From: Dactylococcopsis salina PCC 8305
Lineage (GTDB): Bacteria > Cyanobacteriota > Cyanobacteriia > Cyanobacteriales > Rubidibacteraceae
DNA: 64,000 bases
Assembly (NCBI RefSeq): GCF_000317615.1
Contig: NC_019780.1
Location: 620,001-684,000, forward strand
Direction of reading: 5' to 3'
Of the stretch, positions 55,960 through 63,232 are shown piece by piece. Numbering within the stretch: position 1 is the stretch's first letter; every line of letters starts with the position of its first letter. The position numbers and the translations under genes are program-made. The notes beneath the pieces are model-generated. The model was not told where the DNA came from. It saw only the letters and a list, made by a program, of their open reading frames with translations, and did not search any database.

Positions 55960-56005
55960 TGTTAATCATTCGATCGGAGAGGTTTTCGTCTAGTAGAAGT
56001 TATTC
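55960..56005 (-). pseudogene. Remnant of a DUF5615 toxin 5' end
   Basis: TTAATCATTCGATCGGAGAG followed by GTTTTCGTCTAGTAGAAGTT matches 57825-57861 with one mismatch. That segment is the first codons of the intact DUF5615 gene (LLLDENLSDRMIN). The rest of the gap 55876-56284 shows no gene. Confidence 0.65.
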
Positions 56006-56284
56006 ACCACTTTTAAAAAAAAGGACTACATTTTAGACTTCTTTAAATAATAAACCACACCGCTTAACAAGAACAATTGTATAGGTAATATAGTCGGGTA
56101 AAGTTTTAGTGTAAATTCAATACAAAACTTAGACAGAATAACAAAGTAAGCTAACCCCAACAATATACAAGCTGAATATAGTAAATACTTACTTTTCACA
56201 GAACTAAGGTTTTATAGGAACTTTGTAAAGGTCTAATAGATGATCAGCGTAAACTTAACAAAACAAGACTGTAGATAATAATTT

Positions 56285-56572
56285 TTATCTAGGTGCGCCT
56301 CCTGATTCATCCCAACGGTTATTTGTATTTCTCTCGCTAGGATTTTGTAAAGCTGAAGCTGTAATAACAATAGCTCTTATCCAAATATACGGAAAAATAA
56401 AAACACCAAAAAAAGCAAAAATTGGTGATAATTGACCTAAAAATAATAAAGCTATGCCTAAAAGAAACCAAAGAATTAACCGCAAACCTTTGTCTGCTTC
56501 ACCAGCAATCATACAAGCTATAGGCGATAAAGGTGGAAATCAAATGGCAATGATTAAACCTGCTAACTGCAT
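56285..56572 (-). pseudogene. Small membrane protein with in-frame TGA
   Basis: The frame from ATG 56572 reads MQLAGLIIAI, then TGA (56540-56542), then FPPLSPIACMIAGEADKGLR and two strongly hydrophobic helices (LILWFLLGIALLFLG, SPIFAFFGVFIFPYIWI). The hydrophobic lead before the TGA and the proline-rich continuation look like one coding sequence in which TGG (Trp) became TGA. Translation could also begin at ATG 56512, giving a 75-residue two-helix protein ending in RWDESGGAPR. Function unknown. Confidence 0.5.
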
Positions 56573-56715
56573 AATGATAACTAACCTGAATGGCGATGAT
56601 TATAACACACAAATAAAAAGCACAGTTATCTTTTAATTTTTTCTTTATATCAGAAACATTTTAGTAATACCATTTTTCAAAAAGTAACTACATTGTAGGG
56701 TTTGCCTTGCCCACC

Positions 56716-56946
56716 CTACTGCATCTGGGTTGCTAACTCTTCAATTCGCACAATATGAATCAGCGCAATATGTTCAGCGTGTTCAGGAACTCCATTTTCT
56801 CCACCTACCCCAACAATAATACGAGACCTTAGAACAATTACTTGGTCTGGGTGAATGACATCATAAGTTTGACCGCCTGTGAGATGAATGCGGTAAGGTT
56901 CAAATGGTTGTCTGCGAGTGAACTCTCGGATGTCTTCGGGACGCAT
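56716..56946 (-). CDS. Conserved-type hypothetical protein
   Basis: This 76-residue protein has RPEDIREFTRRQPFEPYRIH, then LTGGQTYDVIHPDQVIVLRS. It matches the pattern of a small bacterial family (R-DDIRE-LRRQPF-PFRIHLTDG...HP). The last residues and stop overlap a GTAGGGTTTGCC repeat. No known function. Confidence 0.6.
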   Translation of the reverse strand: MRPEDIREFTRRQPFEPYRIHLTGGQTYDVIHPDQVIVLRSRIIVGVGGENGVPEHAEHIALIHIVRIEELATQMQ

Positions 56947-57275
56947 TTGAGTCAGGCTGAAAAGACTTCATTCTAAGCGTAGCATGATTGCAGTAACTAC
57001 ATTGTAGGGTGGGCAAGGCAAACCCTACCACTCTTCTAGTTTAGAAAACTTCAAGCTAGCCGCGATCGCGCTGTTGACTGAAACCCTGGTCGGGTAAACA
57101 TCGCCTACTAAAGATTACATGAGAAGGCGCGATCGCGAGTAAAAATGTGAAAATAAAAGTAAATAAGAGCATTAATTTGTTTTTTATCTTAAATTGGCTG
57201 AAAATTCCTCAAAACTGGGCTTTACAAAAATTTCGGGGGGGGGGTAGAGTTAAGGAAAATTACAAGCCTTACTTT

Positions 57276-57375
57276 GATCGAACGTACCGTAAGAGGTTCA
57301 GGCGATCGATGCTTCGCATCGGTGCGCGGAGCGCAATCGCCTTCAATTTTGACCCCGAGAATGAAACAGCCCTGC
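57276..57375 (+). mobile_element. Decayed MITE family A fragment
   Basis: GATCGAACGTAC and GGTTCAGGCGATCG followed by TTCAATTTTGACCCCGAGAA and TGAAACAGCCCTGC match the right half of the 175-bp MITEs. A roughly 30-bp double hairpin (GATGC-TTC-GCATC, TGCGC-GGA-GCGCA, 57308-57335) is inserted in it. The left half is gone. The surrounding gap 56947-57530 otherwise holds GTAGGGTTTGCC and GTTGGGTTTCG repeats and a G10 run near 57235. Confidence 0.75.
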
Positions 57376-57530
57376 TTAAATAAGGGGGGGAAAGTAACTA
57401 CATTGTAGGGTTTGCCTTGCCTACTTCTGAAAGTCCTATTCTAGTTTGGGAAGCGCGATCGTGTAACCTAAAAAACTTGCTGGTGTTGGGTTTCGTAACC
57501 AAGGGCCCAACCTACGTTTTGAATCTTTTG

Positions 57531-57866
57531 TCAGTCAATCAGTACCAAAATACTTTCTGTTTCACTCTCGCTAAATTGAGTAATCAGATCAAATTTCTCT
57601 CTGAGAATCTGAATTATGCTGGATGTTGGGCTATTACCAATGCGAAGATAAATAAACTTAGGAGGATGACCATAAAGTAAACTCCGTTGATAGAAGTCGG
57701 AATCTTTGGAAACAATCACAAAATTATTTGCTTTTGCATATTCCCAGATAATTGCATCATCAGTATTTGTTAAACCAAGAGTTTTGACATGAGTAGAATC
57801 AGGATAGAGATCAATAATCCTGTTAATCATTCGATCAGAGAGGTTTTCGTCTAGTAGAAGTTTCAC
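57531..57866 (-). CDS. DUF5615 (PIN-like) toxin
   Basis: This 111-residue protein of the DUF5615 Mut7-C/PIN-like family has the acidic residues of the fold in KLLLDENLSDRM, LTNTDDAIIWEYA and IVSKDSDFYQRS. Such proteins pair with DUF433 antitoxins and are predicted RNases. It overlaps the DUF433 gene by 4 bases. An incomplete second copy of its 5' end lies at 55960-56005. Confidence 0.87.
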   Translation of the reverse strand: MKLLLDENLSDRMINRIIDLYPDSTHVKTLGLTNTDDAIIWEYAKANNFVIVSKDSDFYQRSLLYGHPPKFIYLRIGNSPTSSIIQILREKFDLITQFSESETESILVLID

Positions 57867-58096
57867 ACAGAAGTCACAAATAACTTTTTCTCGCGATCGG
57901 CAGCAAAAGCAAGACAGGCTTTAATATCTTCGGAATTTAATTCAGAAAAATCTTCTAAGATTTCTTCTTCAGTCATTCCACCTGCTAAATATTCTAGAAT
58001 GTCAGATACTGTAATTCGCATTCCTCGAATACAAGGCTTGCCACTGCGCTTTCCTGGTTCAATTGTAATTATATTTTGGTAGCTAATATCACTCAT
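57863..58096 (-). CDS. DUF433 antitoxin
   Basis: This 77-residue protein is typical of DUF433: ITIEPGKRSGKPCIRGMRIT, then VSDILEYLAGGMTEEEILED, a winged-helix-like DNA-binding fold. It is upstream of and overlaps the DUF5615 toxin by 4 bases (ATGA-type coupling), forming a type II toxin-antitoxin pair. Confidence 0.88.
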   Translation of the reverse strand: MSDISYQNIITIEPGKRSGKPCIRGMRITVSDILEYLAGGMTEEEILEDFSELNSEDIKACLAFAADREKKLFVTSV

Positions 58097-58156
58097 TTTC
58101 TACATTCATTTTAAAGTTAGGATAAGGACTTATAGGGCTTACTGAATAAACTTAGA

Positions 58157-59284
58157 TTATAGTCCTTCCAGATAGCAGTGACAATTGGGCTTTTCTAGGA
58201 GAGAGGCTGCGAGTCGATTTAGGGCAACGGCTGCGAGTAACCCCCCGCCAAGAGCGCTTTCACTGGTAAGATAGGGAATTGGTAGCTGCATCAGTCGCCG
58301 TTTCGCTGCTGGGGCATGACTAAAGCCAATGGGCAGTCCAATCACCAGAGCAGGTTGACAATTGTGCGTTTCTACAAATTCACAGAGTTTGAGCAACACA
58401 GAGGGCGCGTAACCAATTACCCAAATGTTCCCTTCAACTTGTTCGGCGAGATGTTGTTGCCAATTTTGATTTTGCCAAAACTCTGTTTCTGCATCAGCAG
58501 CACTATCCAGATGAGGATCGTCCATTAAAGAAACCCATTCACAGCCCAAATGAGTCAAGCGAGTCTGATCGATCGTATTGAGAACAGCAGGAACATCCGT
58601 AACAATTTTACAGCCAGCGCTGAGGCTTTCTCTGGCTGCTTTAATCAGATCGGGGCTGAGACGAATAAACGCAGCTAAACTGACATCCCCGCAAGCTAAG
58701 ACTAAATGAGATAAGATATCGACTTCGATTTCCGATAGGCGCTCCGCGCCGGCTCCAGAGGAGCATCGCTGAGACAGATCAGGTAACAAATATTGCAAAG
58801 CCTGCTGAAAATTCTCAGGATGGTCATAAACCGTTGCATCTAAGTTTTCCCAGAGGGCTTCGCTTAACGATCGCGCGGTTTCCGTTTCCGCTTGCAAACG
58901 TCGCAGTTGGGCTAGAGCTTCTCCCTGGTGCGATTGACAAGCGCTGTCTCTCCCTAATAATCCCTCCAGCGCGATCGCGGTTTTGCGCCATTTCACCAGT
59001 TGCTGTAAAACCGTCTGATATTGTTGCTGTAACTTCTGCAATAGAGAATCCGAGTCTGGATCAGCATCTTCTTCCAAAATCTGTTTAATGTGAGAAAGTT
59101 GGAATCCCTGTTCTTTCAGGGCAATAATGCGCTGCAACCGTTGCACATCCGCTTCTGTGTAGAGGCGATAATTGCTCGCAGAACGTTGAGGAGAGGGCAT
59201 TAAACCAATTTGGTGATAGTGGCGAACCATACGTGGAGTCGCGCGATCGCCCACGGCTGCGGTGAGTTGTTTAATGGTCAGCAT
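58157..59284 (-). CDS. coaR: Cobalt-responsive MerR-type regulator with precorrin isomerase domain
   Basis: This 375-residue protein has an N-terminal MerR helix-turn-helix (MLTIKQLTAAVGDRATPRMV, RHYHQIGLMPSP) and coiled coil. A C-terminal precorrin-8X methylmutase-like domain follows (ACGDVSLAAFIRLSPDLIKA, CKIVTDVPAVLN, LVIGLPIGFSHAPAAKRRLM). The last residues, KPNCHCYLEGL, contain the Cys-His-Cys motif that Synechocystis CoaR needs to sense cobalt. It is divergent to coaT, its known target in Synechocystis. I start at ATG 59284. A longer frame runs through upstream repeats. SQRCSSGAGAERLSE near residues 170-185 is encoded by a palindromic repeat. Confidence 0.93.
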   Translation of the reverse strand: MLTIKQLTAAVGDRATPRMVRHYHQIGLMPSPQRSASNYRLYTEADVQRLQRIIALKEQGFQLSHIKQILEEDADPDSDSLLQKLQQQYQTVLQQLVKWRKTAIALEGLLGRDSACQSHQGEALAQLRRLQAETETARSLSEALWENLDATVYDHPENFQQALQYLLPDLSQRCSSGAGAERLSEIEVDILSHLVLACGDVSLAAFIRLSPDLIKAARESLSAGCKIVTDVPAVLNTIDQTRLTHLGCEWVSLMDDPHLDSAADAETEFWQNQNWQQHLAEQVEGNIWVIGYAPSVLLKLCEFVETHNCQPALVIGLPIGFSHAPAAKRRLMQLPIPYLTSESALGGGLLAAVALNRLAASLLEKPNCHCYLEGL

Positions 59285-59297
59285 TGGTATAGCAGTC

Positions 59298-59500
59298 CTA
59301 AATGATCCCCCCTTCTTTTCCCCCCTTAATAAGGGGGGATAGGGGGGATCGCCCCCCAATGATCGGGGGGAACGGTTAATCAACTTTTTACATAAGATAT
59401 AGAACTGGTATAGCAGTCCTAAATTTTCTGCCATTTGATCCCCCCCTTAATAAGGGGGGATAGGGGGGATCACATTAATAAGGGGAGATAGACGGGATCA
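59298..59500. repeat. C-run/G-run repeats in the coaR-coaT spacer
   Basis: Several CCCCCCTTAATAAGGGGGGA hairpins and GGGGGGATC blocks, plus two copies of TATAGCAGTCCTAAAT (about 59288 and 59410), fill the coaR side of the divergent spacer. Another hairpin lies at 59648-59690, in the coaT leader. Confidence 0.75.
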
Positions 59501-59546
59501 AAAATTAATCTACTTTTTACAAACCCGATCATATTGCCATAAGCAC

Positions 59547-59578
59547 TTGACCTTCACATCAATGTCAAAGTTTATCAT
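59547..59578 (+). promoter_or_regulatory. Candidate CoaR-controlled coaT promoter
   Basis: TTGACC (59547-59552) and TATCAT (59573-59578) form -35 and -10 boxes separated by 20 bases, the stretched spacing of MerR-type activated promoters. The spacer carries an inverted repeat TTGAC-N12-GTCAA (59547-59568), a likely operator. The coaT ATG is 167 bases beyond the -10. Confidence 0.65.
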
Positions 59579-59744
59579 AAATAAGCTAATGAAGACTGAT
59601 CTTATATGAAATCTGTAAATGATTGCTACAAATGACTGGTTTAACGATCCCCCCTAGCCCCCCTTAATAAGGGGGGTTGGGGGGATCCCTATGCAGCAGA
59701 CTTGTTGGCATTTCCTATTAAAAATGGTTAGTGAGTGATTAAAA

Positions 59745-61697
59745 ATGGTTAGTGAGTTAATAGAAACAAGAAAACTCCCAAATTGGATTAAAAATTATCC
59801 CGAAGCGATCGCGCCTGTGGCTTGTGCTGTCTTGACGTTCCTCGGTTGGCTGGCTTTCAGTGGCAATCTCCTCGGATTAGGGGTTTGGTTATTGGTAGCA
59901 GCGTATATTATTGGCGGTTACGAAAACGCCCGTGAAGGGGTAACAACCCTTTGGCAAGAACATGAACTGGATGTGGACTTGCTGATGATTATTGCTGCTT
60001 TAGGGGCTGCCATTTTGGGGCTGTGGCAAGAGGATTATTATCTTTTAGTGGATGGGGCAGTTCTCATTTTAATTTTTGCCACCAGTGGCGCTTTAGAACA
60101 CATTGCCATGCAGCGCACTGAGCGCAATATTCGCAGTTTGATGGAACTCACCCCTGATAATGCCAGACTGTTTAAGGAAGGACGGGAAATGATTGTTCCC
60201 ACCGAACAGTTGCAAATCGGCGATCGCGTTTTAGTCAAACCTGGAGAAATGTTTCCCACTGATGGCATTATTCAACAAGGGTTTAGTACAGTGAACCAAG
60301 CGCCGATTACAGGAGAATCCATTCCTGTAGAAAAACAAGTTACTGATGAAGTCTTCGCAGGAACAATTAATGGCAATGGGGCGCTAACCATTGAACTGCA
60401 TAAACCCCCCGAAAGCAGTCTGATTCAGCGTGTGATTCAATTAGTGGAAGAAGCAAAAACCTCTCAGCCTCCTTCCCAGCAGTTTCTCGAACAATTTGAG
60501 CGTCGTTATGCCCGAGTCATTATCTTTGTGGGTGTGGGTTTGGCAACGCTTCCGCCTTTGGTTTTCGCTTGGGATTGGGAAACAACTATTTATCGGGCGT
60601 TAGTGTTTCTGGTGGTTGCTTCCCCCTGTGCGTTGATGGCGGCGATTATGCCCACTTTACTCTCTGGGATTGCTCGTGGGGCAAGAGATGGCATTTTATT
60701 CAAAGATGGCGCACAATTAGAAACGATCGGCAAAATCAGCGCGATCGCGTTTGATAAGACAGGAACGCTCACCACAGGTCAATTGCAACTGAAACAGGTC
60801 ATTCCTTCCTCAAATACGACCAAAGCAGAACTGTTGCAGATTGCTGCTTCTTTAGAAGCCTACTCAGAACATCCCATTGGCGATGCAATTTTACAAGCTG
60901 CTGAAGCTGAGAATTTATCTTTACTGGGCGCGATGCCCGAAGGGCGGTCGCTTCGCGACATCGAGGTTCTTGCCAAAGTAGGACAAGGAATTATTGGTCA
61001 GATTGCGGGGAAATCAGTCACAGTGGGCAAAAAACAATTTGTCTTGACCGAAGAAATAGCGATCGATCAAGACTGCGAGGCAAAAAGTGAACAGTTAGCC
61101 GATCAAGGTTGTAGTATCGTTTGGGTGGTTCAAGAACATCAACTTTTGGGCATCTTAGCTGTTGCCGATCAAATTCATCCCCAAGCGCAACAGTTACTAG
61201 CAAAGCTCAAAGAGATGGGGATTAAGGAAACAATTATGCTCACTGGCGATCAAAGCACCACTGCACAAACCGTTGCTGCTAGTCTTTGCCTCGATCGAGT
61301 CAATGCGAATCTTCTGCCAGAAGATAAAGTGGAGATGGTCAAGGAATTGCAAAATCATTATACCGTTGCGATGGTTGGTGATGGCATTAACGACGCACCC
61401 GCCTTAGCGCAAGCAGATGTAGGCATTGCTATGGGCGGAATTGGCAGTGATGTTGCCCTAGAAACTGCCGATATTGTGCTGATGGCGGATCGATTAGGAA
61501 AATTAGAGCAAGCGATTCGCATTGGAAAAAAATCACAGCGTATCACCACGCAAAATATCACCCTTGCTTTAACCTCGATCAGCTTATTAATGATTGCCAA
61601 CTTTCTCGGAGAATTAACCCTTCCTGCTGGGGTTTTTGGACATGAAGGTTCAACCTTGCTGGTGACACTGAATGGCTTACGGCTACTGAAAAACTAG
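59745..61697 (+). CDS. coaT: Cobalt-exporting P1B-type ATPase
   Basis: This 650-residue P-type ATPase has TGES near residue 188, the SPC metal-transport motif (VVASPCALMAA, near 294) that distinguishes cobalt-type P1B-4 pumps from CPC copper/zinc pumps, phosphorylation site DKTGTLTTG near 337, SEHPIGDAIL and GDGINDAPALAQ. No N-terminal heavy-metal-binding domain is seen. Divergent coaR supports cobalt as substrate. The bases before the ATG are a tandem duplication: ATTAAAAATGGTTAGTGAGT occurs twice, so an upstream decoy ATG encodes only MVSE before a stop. Confidence 0.94.
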   Translation: MVSELIETRKLPNWIKNYPEAIAPVACAVLTFLGWLAFSGNLLGLGVWLLVAAYIIGGYENAREGVTTLWQEHELDVDLLMIIAALGAAILGLWQEDYYLLVDGAVLILIFATSGALEHIAMQRTERNIRSLMELTPDNARLFKEGREMIVPTEQLQIGDRVLVKPGEMFPTDGIIQQGFSTVNQAPITGESIPVEKQVTDEVFAGTINGNGALTIELHKPPESSLIQRVIQLVEEAKTSQPPSQQFLEQFERRYARVIIFVGVGLATLPPLVFAWDWETTIYRALVFLVVASPCALMAAIMPTLLSGIARGARDGILFKDGAQLETIGKISAIAFDKTGTLTTGQLQLKQVIPSSNTTKAELLQIAASLEAYSEHPIGDAILQAAEAENLSLLGAMPEGRSLRDIEVLAKVGQGIIGQIAGKSVTVGKKQFVLTEEIAIDQDCEAKSEQLADQGCSIVWVVQEHQLLGILAVADQIHPQAQQLLAKLKEMGIKETIMLTGDQSTTAQTVAASLCLDRVNANLLPEDKVEMVKELQNHYTVAMVGDGINDAPALAQADVGIAMGGIGSDVALETADIVLMADRLGKLEQAIRIGKKSQRITTQNITLALTSISLLMIANFLGELTLPAGVFGHEGSTLLVTLNGLRLLKN

Positions 61698-61730
61698 AAG
61701 ACGTTGACATTTTGCCATACGTTTAATTTT

Positions 61731-62066
61731 CTAACTCCCCATCAAAATCAGTCCCATCATTCCTAACTCTTTATGGTCTAAAATGTGGCAATGATAGACG
61801 GTTTTTCCTGCAAAATCTCGAAACGGAATCCGAAGGCGAACGCTTTCTCCTCTGGGAACTAAAACCGTATCTTTCCAAGTTGGATTACTAACTGGTTTTC
61901 CATTTTTACTCACCACTTGAAACCGATTCGTGTGTAAATGAAACGGATGATCCATCATTCCCGTATTAATAATTTCCCAATCTTCCACCGTATCAAGAGA
62001 AATTTTAGTATCAACTCGTTGTGGATCAAACGCTTGTCCATGAGTTAGAAGCAATATCGACATCAA
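61731..62066 (-). pseudogene. Multicopper oxidase, C-terminal fragment
   Basis: About 110 residues correspond to the last cupredoxin domain of a multicopper oxidase. Copper ligands are in MMDHPFHLHTNRFQVV and VYHCHILDHKELGMMGLIL (types 1, 2 and 3). The first two domains and the signal peptide are absent. The sequence before QAFDPQRVDTKISLDTVEDW is unrelated. An isolated domain cannot form the trinuclear site alone, so this is a remnant of what was once a roughly 450-500 residue enzyme. Confidence 0.8.
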
Positions 62067-62163
62067 CTTCTAGCAGTCCATTTTTGCTTTTTGAAACAGT
62101 AGCAGAGTTTCCTATTATTCTGGATTATGAACACCACTACAGAAAAACTATGCTATTGAAGCT

Positions 62164-62438
62164 CTAATTCTCCCTTTGCTGTAATAGTTTGAGAATTTCG
62201 ACAATATCACCCTGACGGCGAGAAAAGTTCTCCATGCGTCGGTAAAAGTCAGCTTGAGCGTTGCTTAAATTGGCAATTGAGGTAGAAAGATTTGCCATTG
62301 AGTTGGAGAGATTCGCCATTTCTTGATAAAGACGAGCGCGATCGCGTTCACTTTCTCTGCGATCTTCACTTAAGGCTTCAATCGACTTGGCATTAGATTC
62401 AATCAGCTTTTCGATTCGACTTAGGCGATCTTCACTAT
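62164..62438 (-). CDS. Coiled-coil protein, 5' end disrupted by IS1
   Basis: The remaining part is strongly helical, with repeated near-heptads: SEDRLSRIEKLIESNAKSIE, then ANLSNSMANLSTSIANLSNA and RRMENFSRRQGDIVEILKLL. Similar small cyanobacterial coiled-coil proteins begin just before this EDRLSRIE segment, so only a few native N-terminal residues are lost. A fused frame reaches ATG 62496 inside the IS element (MFFVNFNLSIYC) and could still be translated. Confidence 0.55.
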
Positions 62439-63232
62439 GGTAGTGCTGAATAGTAATGATACAATATATTGAGAGATTGAAGTTAACGAAAAACATGAGT
62501 AATGAATTGCCCAAAATGTCACTCTTCCAAATTTGTCAAAAATGGACATACGCATTATGGAAAACAGCGCTTTCGCTGTCAACATTGTGGGCGACAATTT
62601 GTTAATAATCCTTCTCGTCAACCGATTTCCCAAGACAAGCGTGATTTAATTGATAAATTGTTAAAGGAACGCTTAGCTTTAGCAGCGATCGCGCGAGTTG
62701 CTGAGGTTTCAGAGCGTTGGTTGCAAGACTATGTTAATCAAAAATATTATCTGACTCCTAAAGAAGCTAAAATTACTGAAAAAAAAAGAGGAAGGTTAAT
62801 TCTTGAAATTGATGAAATGTGGTCATTCGTTGGTTCTAAGCGAAATAAAGTATGGATTTGGTTAGCTATTGATAGTTTAACTTGCATAAATTGTCGGTGT
62901 TTAAGAAGCGCGATCGCGATCGCGCCGCCGCCCGAAAATTATGGGATTCTTTGCCACCAGTTTACCGTCAATGTGCAACTTGTTATACAGATTTTTGGGA
63001 AGCCTATCAAGGAATTTTACCGACTAAGAGACATCAAGCAGTTGGCAAAGAAACTGGTCAGACTAATCATATAGAAAGATTTAATAATACACTTAGACAA
63101 CGAGTTGGTAGATTAGTTAGAAAGAGTCTTTCTTTCTCTAAAAAATTCCAGAATCATTTAGGGGCTATTTGGGACTTTATACATTACTACAAGGCAAGCC
63201 TGCAACATTGATCATTACTATGCAGGACTACC
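62439..63232 (+). mobile_element. IS1-family insertion sequence
   Basis: The ends GGTAGTGCTGAATAGTAATG (left, from 62439) and the reverse complement GGTAGTCCTGCATAGTAATG (right, to 63232) are inverted repeats with two mismatches in 22. Length is 794 bp, usual for IS1. No target duplication is visible (CTTCACTAT on the left, CCTTTTACC on the right), so the flanks were probably rearranged after insertion. Confidence 0.85.
62502..63211 (+). pseudogene. IS1-family transposase, frameshifted
   Basis: The zinc-finger N-terminus (CPKCHSSKFVKNGHTHYGKQ, RFRCQHCGRQF) and the DDE start (GRLILEIDEMWSFVGSKRNK) lead to a break near 62880-62910. There a GCGATCGCGATCGCGCCGCC run departs from the family's KRDRDAARKLW. 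The frame then continues in +1 as RKLWDSLPPVYRQCATCYTD, HIERFNNTLRQRVGRLVRK and WDFIHYYKA. The HIP1-like repeat expansion and indel make it inactive. Confidence 0.85.
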
